Part shown: positions 8,165 through 17,082 of the stretch, in pieces
How positions within the stretch are numbered: position 1 is the first letter of the stretch
Layout: every line of letters begins with the position of its first letter
From: Halomonas sp. M4R1S46
GTDB lineage: Bacteria; Pseudomonadota; Gammaproteobacteria; Pseudomonadales; Halomonadaceae
NCBI RefSeq assembly: GCF_025725685.1
Contig: NZ_CP107008.1
Location: forward strand, 2,418,001-2,482,000
Length of the DNA stretch: 64,000 nucleotides
Direction: 5' to 3'
Notes under the pieces: model-generated
What the model saw: the letters and a program-made list of their open reading frames with translations, nothing else
Databases searched by the model: none
What the model was told of the DNA's origin: nothing
Made by a program: the position numbers and the translations under genes

Positions 8165-8954
8165 ATTTCCCTCCGGCGACAATTTATTTCAACCCTGTGT
8201 ACAAACATCTTCCTCGTTGTCACGCATACTAAACACTTTTCCAAAGCATCAATTTGTCCATCGCGATATCATCAATGCTTGCATATGGGGTCGACGGATC
8301 ATTACTGATTAAGTAGCTGGAGTCGTCATATCCATTGTGGACTGGCTATGGGCAATGATCATGATCTTATCGGCGTGAGACAGCAATGGCCTCAACCACT
8401 TGTCTTTCTGTCTCAGTGCGCTGTTGGCCTTATCCAGTTTCAGGGTCCCTGGGGAATCCGATGTGCCAGGCCTATCCCAGATGATGTACTCTCTTCAAGC
8501 CACCCTGGATTCAAATTCCATCCGGCAGGCTCGGCATCAAGAGTGTCTCGAACTGGTCGATGCGCAATGCACTACACACACGGCTAGCTTTTGTCTACCT
8601 CGCTGGGGAGGCGCTTGACAAAGGGATTGTATGTACACGGACAATCGTCTTGATCAGGCAGATATTTTGTGGAATATGACTGATGGTGTTATGCCATCGC
8701 ATGTATATCGCGCGACACCTGATCGCACATTGGCTACCTCGATACTGCCTTGCCCAGGCGTTATCCACCGCCTCAGCAGACCGGCTTCCCCTTCATGCAC
8801 CAGCAATCCTCATAATGCGGTGGGACGGAAGGCATAGGATCATGTCAGACAGCGCAAGCTTTTTCTTTCCAGGATAACGAATCTGTAAGTTTCCATTCGT
8901 CATCTTTCAAGGCAGGGTAGCAAGGGCGGTTCGGTCGTAATCATCGGATGGCTG
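8165..8954. other. Intergenic stretch with decayed coding-like fragments
   Basis: About 790 bp between rfbB and the IS element with no gene I can call. On the minus strand a start-less frame of 62 codons (stop at 8309, preceding in-frame stop at 8495-8497) reads as plausible protein, and the adjacent frame over 8430-8560 does too. That pattern is what a frameshifted remnant would give, but I could not assign a family. The promoter for the island must lie here or further upstream. No JUMPstart-like element was recognised. Confidence 0.35.
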
Positions 8955-10052
8955 GGCGGTCTCAAGTTCCAAGCGCAACGCTATTGAAGGGTGCTCGGTC
9001 CACCGACGGATTTCTTGAGCACCTCGGCGTAAACTTCCAGCGGCGTTCGCCAGTCCAGTGTCTTGCGCGGCCGGGTGTTCAGTGAATCAGCGATCTCATC
9101 GAGCTCTTCCTGGCTGTAGACCGACACATCCGTGCCCTTTGGCAGGTACTGCCGCAACAGCCCGTTGGTGTTCTCATTGGAGCCCCGCTGCCATGGGCTA
9201 TGCGGATCAGCGAAGTAGATCGCCGTACCGGTCTTCTGAGTGATCTCGGCATGCTTCATCATCTCTCTGCCCTGGTCGTACGTCATGGACAGGCGCAGAG
9301 AGCGCGGCACTTCATTGAGCTTGTCACTGAAGCCGACGGCCGCCGCCGTCGCCGTGGTGCCGTCCACTTTCGCCAGGATCACCAACCGTGTGGTCCGCTC
9401 CACCAGCGTACCGACGGCGGAGCGATTGTTGGCGCCAATGATGAGATCGCCTTCCCAATGGCCAGGCATCAGGCGATCTTCGATCTCCGGCGGCCGCATA
9501 TGGATGCTGACCAGCTCGGGGATCTGCTGGCGTCGATCCTTGCCACGACTGCGTGGACGACGCTTGCCGTTGCCCTGCCGTAAGCAGGCGATGAGTTCCT
9601 TCTTGAGGCTGCCGCGAGGCATCACATAGAGCGCGTTGTAGATGGCCTCATGCGAGACCTGGCGACGTGAATCGTTGGGAGACATGCGCTTCAGTGTGCG
9701 GGCGATCTGCTCCGGTGACCAGTACTTGCGCAACAGATAGACCACCACCTCGAAGAGCTCCCCGTCGGGATGCAGCTTGGGGCGCTGACGTGACCGATGT
9801 CGCGTCAGACGGGCCCGGTAACGCGCCAGGCCGGCATCATAGCCCTTGATGGGATCGACCGTGTGACGAGCGATTTCTCGCGACACTGTGCTCGGTGCAC
9901 GGCCCAAGTGAGTGGCGATGGCCCGGATCGAGTGCGTGGCGCACATCATCATAATGGCGGCTCGGTCTTCGGCGGTGAGGTGGCGGTAGCAAATGGTCAT
10001 GGCAACACCGTACCTGATGGGTCACGTGTTGCACTTGCTCATTGAGACCGCC
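8955..10052 (-). mobile_element. IS30-family insertion sequence, apparently complete
   Basis: Imperfect terminal inverted repeats bracket the transposase gene. The left end reads GGCGGTCTCAAGTTCCAAGC from 8955. The reverse complement of the right end, from 10052, reads GGCGGTCTCAATGAGCAAGT, and both continue into GCAAC. Total length is about 1.1 kb, standard for IS30. No clear short target duplication was seen. It lies at the junction between the AT-rich glycan island and GC-rich core DNA. Confidence 0.85.
8981..10000 (-). CDS. IS30-family transposase
   Basis: 339 residues. An N-terminal helix-turn-helix (HLTAEDRAAIMMM, then GRAPSTVSREIARH) is followed by the DDE catalytic core. The acidic residues are visible in GHWEGDLIIGA, MTYDQGREM and GSNENTNGLLRQY, as in active IS30 transposases. 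The frame is intact and its ends lie just inside the inverted repeats, so the element could still move. GC content is intermediate, unlike the AT-rich DNA to its left. Confidence 0.95.
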   Translation of the reverse strand: MTICYRHLTAEDRAAIMMMCATHSIRAIATHLGRAPSTVSREIARHTVDPIKGYDAGLARYRARLTRHRSRQRPKLHPDGELFEVVVYLLRKYWSPEQIARTLKRMSPNDSRRQVSHEAIYNALYVMPRGSLKKELIACLRQGNGKRRPRSRGKDRRQQIPELVSIHMRPPEIEDRLMPGHWEGDLIIGANNRSAVGTLVERTTRLVILAKVDGTTATAAAVGFSDKLNEVPRSLRLSMTYDQGREMMKHAEITQKTGTAIYFADPHSPWQRGSNENTNGLLRQYLPKGTDVSVYSQEELDEIADSLNTRPRKTLDWRTPLEVYAEVLKKSVGGPSTLQ

Positions 10053-10393
10053 GTTACCAAAACCAACCGGGTATTAACATGGCATGCCCCTTCCATCGGA
10101 TATGCCATACTTTTTTATTCTTCACCACGCTACCGCCATGAAGAATAGAATTCTTCGTGTAAATAACAAATATCATCCATGACGGGGAATCCCCGTCATG
10201 TTCCTGTCACCTTCCCGATACAATAATGCCTACGAGACATACATAAGGTTACAAAGACAACAGTATCTCTGCCCATATGGTTTTTTTCATACATATCGCG
10301 AGCCGGCGAGGAAAAAAAAGCCCAATTCATCAATAACTTGCATCATTATGCAAGCTGGGACATGCAAAAATTAATCTCAGTAGATGAGACATA
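10053..10393. other. AT-rich intergenic DNA with two perfect palindromes
   Basis: No gene is visible. A perfect 10-bp stem with a 3-nt loop lies at 10178-10200 (CATGACGGGG, AAT, then its complement). A 7-bp stem with loop AGA lies at 10140-10156. Neither is followed by a convincing T-run on either strand, so their role is unclear. The segment has island-like base composition, so the boundary of the acquired DNA probably lies near 10.4 kb. Confidence 0.5.
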
Positions 10394-10424
10394 TAAAAAA
10401 AACGCTGATCTACTGATCAGCGTT
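10394..10424 (-). terminator. Rho-independent terminator of sthA
   Basis: A perfect 10-bp stem (AACGCTGATC, loop TACT, complement) lies at 10401-10424. On the minus strand it is followed directly by a run of about eight U residues. It sits roughly 60 bp beyond the sthA stop. Confidence 0.9.
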
Positions 10425-10486
10425 GGACTGAAACAACCTGGTACTTTAAGCATGATTACATCTCATGCTGTGGATAGCGGCGGGTG

Positions 10487-11878
10487 TTAGAAAACCCGGT
10501 TCAGCCCGTTCTGCGCCGCCACCCGGTAGGCCTCGGCCATGGTCGGGTATTTGAAGGTGGTGCTGACGAAGTACTGGAGGGTGTTGGCCGCCCCTTCCTG
10601 CTGCATGATCGCCTGGCCGATATGGACGATCTCCGAGGCCTGGTCGCCGAAGCAGTGGATGCCGTAGATCTCCAGGGTGTCCTGGTCGAAGAGGATCTTG
10701 AGCATGCCCACGGTGTCGCCGGTGATCTGCGCCCGGGCGGTGTCCTTGAAGAACGCCTGGGCCACCTCGTAGGGCACGCGGGCCTCGGTCAGCTCCCACT
10801 CGTTGCGGCCGAAGGAGCTGATCTCGGGGATGGTATAGATGCCGGTGGGCACGTCGCTGACATAGCGATAGTCACGGTCGAGCAGCTCGTCACAGGCATT
10901 GAGTCCCTGGTCGTAGGCGGCACTGGCGAGGCTCGGCCAGCCAATGACGTCGCCGGCGGCGTAGATGTGCGGGATGGCGGTGCGGTAGTGGTCGTCGACC
11001 TGCAGCTGGCCGCGCCCGTTGGCCTCGAGGCCGATGGTCTCCAGCCCCAGCTCGTCGGTGTTGCCGGTGCGACCGTTGGCCCACAGGAAGGCATCGGCGC
11101 GCAGCCGCTTGCCGGACTTCAGGTACACCGTAACGCCGGACTCGTCGCCCTCGACGCGCTCGTACTCCTCGTTGTGACGGATCAGCACGCCATGCTTGCG
11201 CAGGTGGTAGGAGAGCGCGTCGCTGATCTCGTCGTCGAGGAAGGACAGCAGGCTGCCGCGATTGTTGATCAGGTCTACCTTGACCCCGAGCCCGGAGAAG
11301 ATCGAGGCGTACTCGCAGCCGATCACTCCTGCGCCGAAGATGATCAGGGTACGTGGCGTGTGCGACAGACTGAGGATGGTATCGGAACAGTAGATGCGCG
11401 GATGGCGGAAGTCGATGTCCGCAGGTCGGTACGGCCGGGACCCGGTGGCGATGATGACCTTGCCGGCGACCAGCTCCTCCAGGCTCTCGCCCTCCCCCCT
11501 GACGACCAGCGTATGGGGATCCTTGAAGCGTGCCACGCCGCCGTAGAGGTCGATGCGGTTGCGGGCATAGAAGTTGGTGCGCATCGCCACCTGCTGGTCG
11601 ATGGTGACCCGGGAGCGCTCCATGACCTTGGGGAAGGAAAACCAGCGGGGCTCGCCGATGTCCCGGAACAAGCGGTTGGTGTTGAAGGAGAGGATCTGCT
11701 TGACCTGGTGGCGCAGGGCCTTGGAGGGGATAGTGCCCCAGTATGTGCAGTTGCCACCCACCATGGGCTGCTTCTCGACCACCGCCACGCGCTTGCCATG
11801 CTTGGCGGCGTTGATGGCGGCGCTCTCGCCGGCCGGGCCGGTGCCGATCACCACCACGTCGTAATTGTGGACTGCCAT
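10487..11878 (-). CDS. sthA: Soluble pyridine nucleotide transhydrogenase (Si-specific NAD(P)+ transhydrogenase)
   Basis: A cytosolic FAD flavoprotein that transfers hydride between NADPH and NAD+, usually draining excess NADPH. N-terminal FAD motif VIGTGPAGESAAINAAK; GGNCTYWGTIPSKALR, where the second cysteine of the disulfide-reductase family is Thr, as is normal for SthA; second dinucleotide fold GAGVIGCEYASIFSGLG; FAD contact YAAGDVIGWP; C-terminal dimerisation domain. About 463 residues, like E. coli SthA. The ATG at 11878 matches the family N-terminus (MAVHNYDVVVIG); an upstream ATG at 11890 has its purine tract too close. It is followed by a strong terminator. Confidence 0.95.
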   Translation of the reverse strand: MAVHNYDVVVIGTGPAGESAAINAAKHGKRVAVVEKQPMVGGNCTYWGTIPSKALRHQVKQILSFNTNRLFRDIGEPRWFSFPKVMERSRVTIDQQVAMRTNFYARNRIDLYGGVARFKDPHTLVVRGEGESLEELVAGKVIIATGSRPYRPADIDFRHPRIYCSDTILSLSHTPRTLIIFGAGVIGCEYASIFSGLGVKVDLINNRGSLLSFLDDEISDALSYHLRKHGVLIRHNEEYERVEGDESGVTVYLKSGKRLRADAFLWANGRTGNTDELGLETIGLEANGRGQLQVDDHYRTAIPHIYAAGDVIGWPSLASAAYDQGLNACDELLDRDYRYVSDVPTGIYTIPEISSFGRNEWELTEARVPYEVAQAFFKDTARAQITGDTVGMLKILFDQDTLEIYGIHCFGDQASEIVHIGQAIMQQEGAANTLQYFVSTTFKYPTMAEAYRVAAQNGLNRVF

Positions 11879-12020
11879 GAATCCTGCCATCTCCCGTTAG
11901 CCATGGATACGAGGACAAGCTGGGGGCAAGGAGCGAGGCGTCAGGCGCGACACCTCTCATCGCGCGGCAAGCGGCTCTCCCGCCACCTCGAAGCTCGTCC
12001 CTGACACCTCGAACTTCGCC

Positions 12021-12278
12021 TCAGCGCTTGGTGGCGTCGTACCCCAGGTCGGCCCCCCGGCTCTCGTCGCTGCGGCGCCGCGCCCCACCGCTGCGCTTGC
12101 GGTTCTCTTCTTCGCACACCTCATCCTTGCCGCCGCAGACCTCGCAGCCTTCCTTGAGGCCGAGCTTGTTGAGGCCGCCGCAGCTGCCGGCGATGGGCTT
12201 CTGACCGAGGATGACGCCGATCGCCATGGCGGCCATGATGACCAGCATGAAGGCCAGTACCACGAGAAAGGTGCTCAT
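12021..12278 (-). CDS. nqrM: Na+-NQR maturation protein NqrM
   Basis: A small 85-residue protein. One N-terminal membrane helix (residues 3-25) is followed by a cysteine-rich cytoplasmic segment: SCGGLNKLGLKEGCEVCGG then EVC. These cysteines are the signature of NqrM (formerly DUF539), which is needed to assemble the Fe centre between NqrD and NqrE. The tail is Arg-rich and variable. It is the last gene of the nqr operon, about 170 bp after nqrF, separated from it by a hairpin at 12408-12431. Confidence 0.9.
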   Translation of the reverse strand: MSTFLVVLAFMLVIMAAMAIGVILGQKPIAGSCGGLNKLGLKEGCEVCGGKDEVCEEENRKRSGGARRRSDESRGADLGYDATKR

Positions 12279-12407
12279 TGGAATGCTCCGTCGCTATCGC
12301 TGAGAAGGTGCCATCCTTGGGACAACGGCGGTTGCCGTCCTGCTCCCCAAGGTACCGTCGCCTGATATGACGCCCCAAAGGCGGCATATCGGGCGGCGGA
12401 ACCAAGC

Positions 12408-12431
12408 AGGGCTGGCCCGTGGGCCAGCCCT
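12408..12431 (-). terminator. Strong hairpin between nqrF and nqrM
   Basis: A perfect 11-bp GC-rich stem (AGGGCTGGCCC with a 2-nt core) begins 18 nt after the nqrF stop. No U-run follows on the minus strand. It may act as an attenuating or RNA-stabilising hairpin that sets nqrM expression apart from nqrA-F rather than as a full terminator. Confidence 0.45.
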
Positions 12432-12449
12432 GCAGGTCGCCGGGGCCGA

Positions 12450-13682
12450 TCAGCCGCCGAAGTCGTCGAGCATGATGTTCTCCGGCTCGACGCCGAGATC
12501 CAGCAGCAGCTTGATCACGGAGGCGTTCATCATGGGCGGCCCGCACATGTAGTACTCGCAGTCCTCGGGGGCCGGATGGTCCTTGAGGTAGTTCTCGTAG
12601 AGGACGTTGTGGATGAAGCCGGTGGGGCCCTCCCAGTTGTCCTCGGGCTGCGGATCGGACAGCGCCAGGTGCCACTCGAAGTTGTCGTGCTCCTCGGCCA
12701 GCTTGTCGTACTCCTCGTTGTAGAAGGTCTCGCGCCAGGAGCGCGCACCGTACCAGAAGCTGATCTTGCGCTTGGTGTCGAGGCGCTTGAGCTGGTCGAA
12801 GATGTGGCTGCGCATCGGCGCCATGCCGGCGCCCCCGCCGACGAACACCATCTCGGCATCGGTGTCCTTGGCGAAGAACTCGCCGAAGGGCCCCATCACC
12901 GTGACCTTGTCACCCGGCTTCAGGTTGAAGACATAGGTGGACATCAGGCCGGGCGGATGGCTGGTGTTGGGCGGCGGGGTGGCGATACGGATGTTGAACT
13001 TGAGGATGCCCTTCTCTTCCGGGTAGTTCGCCATGGAATAGGCGCGGATGACTTCCTCGGTGTTCTTGTGGGAGACGTCGAACAGGCCGAACTTCTCCCA
13101 GTCGCCCCGGTACTCCTCCTCGATGTCGAAGTCGGAGAACTTGATATCGTAGGGCGGCGCCACCAGCTGCACGTAGCCGCCGGCGCGGAAGGCCACTTCC
13201 TCGCCCTCGGGCAGGCGCAGGTTGAGCTCCTTGATGAAGGTGGCGACGTTGGGGTTCTCGATGACCTCGCATTCCCACTTCTGGACGCCGAAGACCTCCT
13301 CGGGGACCTCGATCTTCATGTCCTGCTTGACCGGCACCTGGCAGGACAGGCGCCAGCCTTCCTTCTTCTCGCGCAGGGTGAAGTGCGATTCCTCGGTGGG
13401 CAGGATGGCGCCGCCACCCTCCTCCACGCGGCACTTGCACTGGGCGCAGGAGCCGCCGCCGCCGCAGGCGGAGGACAGGAAGATGCCGTTGGCGGCCAGG
13501 GTGTTGAGCAGCTTGCCGCCGGCCTGGGTGGTCAGGGTGTGCTCGGGGTCGTCGTTGACCTCGATGGTCACGTCCCCGGTGCTGACGAGCCTGCTGCGGG
13601 CGGCCAGGATCACCGCCGTCAGACCGATGATGATCACGGTGAACATGACCACACCGAGCAAGATGACTGTTGTATCAACCAT
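12450..13682 (-). CDS. nqrF: Na+-translocating NADH:quinone reductase subunit F
   Basis: The NADH-oxidising subunit, 410 residues. It has an N-terminal membrane helix (residues 5-27), a plant-type 2Fe-2S ferredoxin domain with CGGGGSCAQCKC near residue 75 and the fourth Cys in LSCQVPV, a flavin-binding RAYSMANYP near residue 215, a nucleotide-binding VGGGAGMAPMRSHI, and a C-terminal YYMCGPPMMNASV plus DDFGG end. Electrons pass NADH to FAD to 2Fe-2S and on to NqrD/E. It is downstream of nqrE in the operon. Length and motifs are complete. Confidence 0.97.
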   Translation of the reverse strand: MVDTTVILLGVVMFTVIIIGLTAVILAARSRLVSTGDVTIEVNDDPEHTLTTQAGGKLLNTLAANGIFLSSACGGGGSCAQCKCRVEEGGGAILPTEESHFTLREKKEGWRLSCQVPVKQDMKIEVPEEVFGVQKWECEVIENPNVATFIKELNLRLPEGEEVAFRAGGYVQLVAPPYDIKFSDFDIEEEYRGDWEKFGLFDVSHKNTEEVIRAYSMANYPEEKGILKFNIRIATPPPNTSHPPGLMSTYVFNLKPGDKVTVMGPFGEFFAKDTDAEMVFVGGGAGMAPMRSHIFDQLKRLDTKRKISFWYGARSWRETFYNEEYDKLAEEHDNFEWHLALSDPQPEDNWEGPTGFIHNVLYENYLKDHPAPEDCEYYMCGPPMMNASVIKLLLDLGVEPENIMLDDFGG

Positions 13683-13744
13683 GTCGGTTTCCTATTGCTA
13701 GCGTTGCCTGGTCACCGGCGGCGCGGCGCCGCCGGGAAGCCGTC

Positions 13745-14362
<618 letters not shown>

Positions 14363-14363
14363 G

Positions 14364-15032
14364 TTACACGGCCTCCTTCGGCTGGGTGTTTTCCTTCATC
14401 TTGAACTCGTTCTCCTCGATCTGCTCCGGGTTGACGCTACGCAGCACCCAGATGATCAGGCCGATGATGAAGAACGCGGACGGCGGCAGCAGCAGCAGGC
14501 CGTTGGGCACGTACCAGCCGCCATCCTGCACCGGAGTGAGCACGGTGAACCCGAACACCGAGCCGGCGCCCAGCAGCTCGCGCACGAAGCCCACGACCAT
14601 CAGGATGAAGCCGTAGCCCAGGCCGTTGCCGACGCCGTCCAGGAAGGCGAGCCCGGGAGGGTTCGTCATGGCGAAGCCCTCGGCGCGCCCCATCACGATG
14701 CAGTTGGTGATGATCAGGCCGACGAACACCGACAGCTGCTTGGACATCTCGTAGGCATAGGCCTTGAGGATCTGGTCCACCACGATCACCAGGGAGGCGA
14801 TGATGGTCATCTGCACGATGATGCGGATCGAGGACGGGATGTGGTGGCGAATCAGCGACACGAACAGGTTCGAGAAGGCCGTGACGAAGATCACCGCCAG
14901 CGACATCACCAGCGACACGCTCATGCTGGTGGTCACCGCCAGCGCGGAGCAGATCCCCAGGATCTGCAGCGCGATGGGGTTGTTCTTGAAGATCGGCGTC
15001 GTCAGGACGCCCTTGGGGGTTGCGGCAGACAT
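14364..15032 (-). CDS. nqrD: Na+-translocating NADH:quinone reductase subunit D
   Basis: A 222-residue membrane protein, partner of NqrE. NPIALQILGICSALAVTTSM near the N-terminus contains the conserved Cys, and VGLIITNCIVMGRAEGFAM in the middle contains the second symmetry-related Cys. It starts 2 nt after the nqrC stop. The short Glu/Lys-rich C-terminal tail (QIEENEFKMKENTQ) is expected to be cytoplasmic. Confidence 0.96.
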   Translation of the reverse strand: MSAATPKGVLTTPIFKNNPIALQILGICSALAVTTSMSVSLVMSLAVIFVTAFSNLFVSLIRHHIPSSIRIIVQMTIIASLVIVVDQILKAYAYEMSKQLSVFVGLIITNCIVMGRAEGFAMTNPPGLAFLDGVGNGLGYGFILMVVGFVRELLGAGSVFGFTVLTPVQDGGWYVPNGLLLLPPSAFFIIGLIIWVLRSVNPEQIEENEFKMKENTQPKEAV

Positions 15033-15034
15033 GA

Positions 15035-15856
15035 TCAGGCTCCTTCAGTGTCGTCGAGGTCGGTGGCAGCGCCCTGTACCTCGTCCGGGGCGACGCCGCT
15101 GCGGAACCGGGCGAGGTACTCGCCGAAGCCCTCGGGGCTGAGCCAGAACTGCAGCATGTTGGTCACCCCCTTGCTGGTCAGGGTGGCACCGGACAGGGCG
15201 TCGACCTCGGTCTCGCCGCTGGCGCCGCCCTTGACCAGGGCGATGTCCGGCTGGACGTCGTCGCCGTCGGCGAAGATCTGCTTGCCCTCCCACTGCGCCT
15301 TCCAGCGCGGGTTGTTGACCTCGGCCCCCAGCCCCGGCGTTTCGCTGTGATCGTAGTAGGTGATCCCGACGAAGGTGTTGCCGTCACCCTCCAGCGAGAT
15401 GTAACCGCGCATCAGCCCCCACAGGCCCTGGCCGCGGATCGGCAGGATGATCTGCTCGGGATCCTCCAGGTCGCCCACCAGGTAGACGGTGCTGTAGTGC
15501 TCCTGGCGAGAGAGGCCGGCGATATCACGATCGCCCGACAGGGTGCGCGAGGACGCCGGATCCCGGGCCGCCTGGAAGTTGTCGTAGGTGGACGGATCGA
15601 TCTCGTCGGAGTACTCGCCGGTGCGCAGGTCGACCACCCGCGGGGTGACTTGGGACTCGAACGCGGCCTCGACATCCATGCCCGACTCGTAGAGGTTGGC
15701 CACGCTGAGGATGTTCGACTTGCGATCCAGCTCCTGGTTGAGCTGCTGCTTGGCGCGCAGGCCGACCGCGGCGGTGGAGACGATGACCGAACACACGATG
15801 CAAAGTGCGAAGGCCACCGTCAGGATCTTCTTGATGGAGTTGTTGCTCTGTGCCAT
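15035..15856 (-). CDS. nqrC: Na+-translocating NADH:quinone reductase subunit C
   Basis: 273 residues. One N-terminal membrane anchor (ILTVAFALCIVCSVIVST) precedes a periplasmic FMN-binding domain. The FMN attachment motif is DALSGATLTSKGV near residue 225, where the Thr carries covalent FMN added by ApbE (not seen in the window). The ATG at 15856 overlaps the nqrB stop (ATGA). The open frame extends much further upstream without a stop, but that extension is antisense-like GC-rich sequence inside nqrB. Confidence 0.96.
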   Translation of the reverse strand: MAQSNNSIKKILTVAFALCIVCSVIVSTAAVGLRAKQQLNQELDRKSNILSVANLYESGMDVEAAFESQVTPRVVDLRTGEYSDEIDPSTYDNFQAARDPASSRTLSGDRDIAGLSRQEHYSTVYLVGDLEDPEQIILPIRGQGLWGLMRGYISLEGDGNTFVGITYYDHSETPGLGAEVNNPRWKAQWEGKQIFADGDDVQPDIALVKGGASGETEVDALSGATLTSKGVTNMLQFWLSPEGFGEYLARFRSGVAPDEVQGAATDLDDTEGA

Positions 15857-17082
15857 CAGGCGGTCTCCTCGGCCGGCACGCCGGTACGCTGCATCCGACG
15901 CTTGATGTTGGCCTGAACAAAGAAGTGGTCGATCAGCGGGGCGAACAGGTTGGCGAACAGGATCGCCAGCATGATGCCTTCCGGGAACGCCGGGTTGACC
16001 ACGCGGATCAGCACGGTCATGACGCCGATCAGGATGCCGAAGATCAGCCGGCCGGGGTTGGTCATGGAGGCGGACACCGGATCGGTGGCCATGAACACCA
16101 TGCCGAAGGCGAAGCCGCCCACCACCAGGTGCCAGTACCAGGACATGGCGAACATCGGGTTGGTGTCGGAGCCGACCAGGTTGAACAGCGCGCTGGTCGC
16201 CACCATGCCCAGGAAGGTGCCCAGCATGATGCGCCAGGAGGCGATCTTGGTCCACAGCAGCACCACGGCGCCGATCAGGATCGCCAGCGTCGAGGTCTCG
16301 CCCACCGAGCCCGGGATGAAGCCGAGGAAGGCGTCCCACCAGCTGTACTGCTCGCTCAGCACGCTCATCCCGCTCTGGAAGGCTGTGGACAGCGGCGTGG
16401 CGCCGGTGAAGCCGTCCGCGGCCACCCACACCGCGTCACCGGAGATCTGCGCGGGGTAGGCGAAGTACAGGAAGGCACGGCCGGTCAGCGCCGGGTTGAG
16501 GAAGTTCTTGCCGGTACCGCCGAAGATCTCCTTGCCGATCACCACGCCGAAGGTGATGCCCAGCGCCACCTGCCACAGCGGGATGGTGGCCGGGAGGATC
16601 AGGGCATAGAGCACGGAGGTGACGAAGAAGCCCTCGTTGACCTCGTGGCCGCGCTTGATGGCGAACAGCACCTCCCAGAAGCCGCCCACCACGAAGGTCA
16701 CCAGATAGATGGGCAGGAAGTAGGTGGCGCCGAGCACGAAGTTCGCCCAGACGCTGCCCGGATCGTGGCCGCCGGCGAGCGTCATGACGATGGCCTCGCG
16801 CCAGCCGCCCATGGCACTGAAGCCGTCGGCGATGGCCAGGTTGGCCTGCCAGCCGGCGTTCCACATGCCGAAGAACATGGCCGGGAAGGTGCACAGCCAG
16901 ACCGTGATCATGATCCGCTTGAGGTCGATGCCATCGCGCACGTGGGCGGTGGTCTTGGCCACGCTCGGCGGGGTGTAGAAGATGGTGTCGACCGCTTCAT
17001 AGAGCGGGTAGAACTTCTCGTACTTGCCGCCCTTGTGAAAGTGCGGCTCGAGATTGTCGAGTGTCTGTCGGATACCCATCAT
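15856..17082 (-). CDS. nqrB: Na+-translocating NADH:quinone reductase subunit B
   Basis: A 408-residue multi-helix membrane subunit thought to form the Na+ path and to bind riboflavin. The covalent FMN threonine lies in DGFTGATPLSTA near residue 230. Other conserved blocks are SVWANFVLGATYFLPIYL, GGTGKNFLNPALTGRAF, MSWYWHLVVGG and SASMTNPGRLIFG. Its ATG (17082, with a second ATG in the next codon) overlaps the nqrA stop, and its stop overlaps nqrC, so translation is coupled through A-B-C. Confidence 0.97.
   Translation of the reverse strand: MMGIRQTLDNLEPHFHKGGKYEKFYPLYEAVDTIFYTPPSVAKTTAHVRDGIDLKRIMITVWLCTFPAMFFGMWNAGWQANLAIADGFSAMGGWREAIVMTLAGGHDPGSVWANFVLGATYFLPIYLVTFVVGGFWEVLFAIKRGHEVNEGFFVTSVLYALILPATIPLWQVALGITFGVVIGKEIFGGTGKNFLNPALTGRAFLYFAYPAQISGDAVWVAADGFTGATPLSTAFQSGMSVLSEQYSWWDAFLGFIPGSVGETSTLAILIGAVVLLWTKIASWRIMLGTFLGMVATSALFNLVGSDTNPMFAMSWYWHLVVGGFAFGMVFMATDPVSASMTNPGRLIFGILIGVMTVLIRVVNPAFPEGIMLAILFANLFAPLIDHFFVQANIKRRMQRTGVPAEETA

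Noticed and set aside
10487..11878. SthA as a disulfide reductase with a lost cysteine
   Set aside because: A single Cys at this motif is normal for soluble transhydrogenase, so it is not a defect.
10484..12004. Long plus-strand open frame (506 codons) opposite sthA
   Set aside because: It is the antisense of a clear sthA gene; GC-rich DNA keeps antisense frames open. The product is low-complexity and has no recognisable domain.
15857..16429. N-terminal extension of nqrC by about 190 codons
   Set aside because: The extension lies inside nqrB in another frame and does not match NqrC, which starts properly at 15856.
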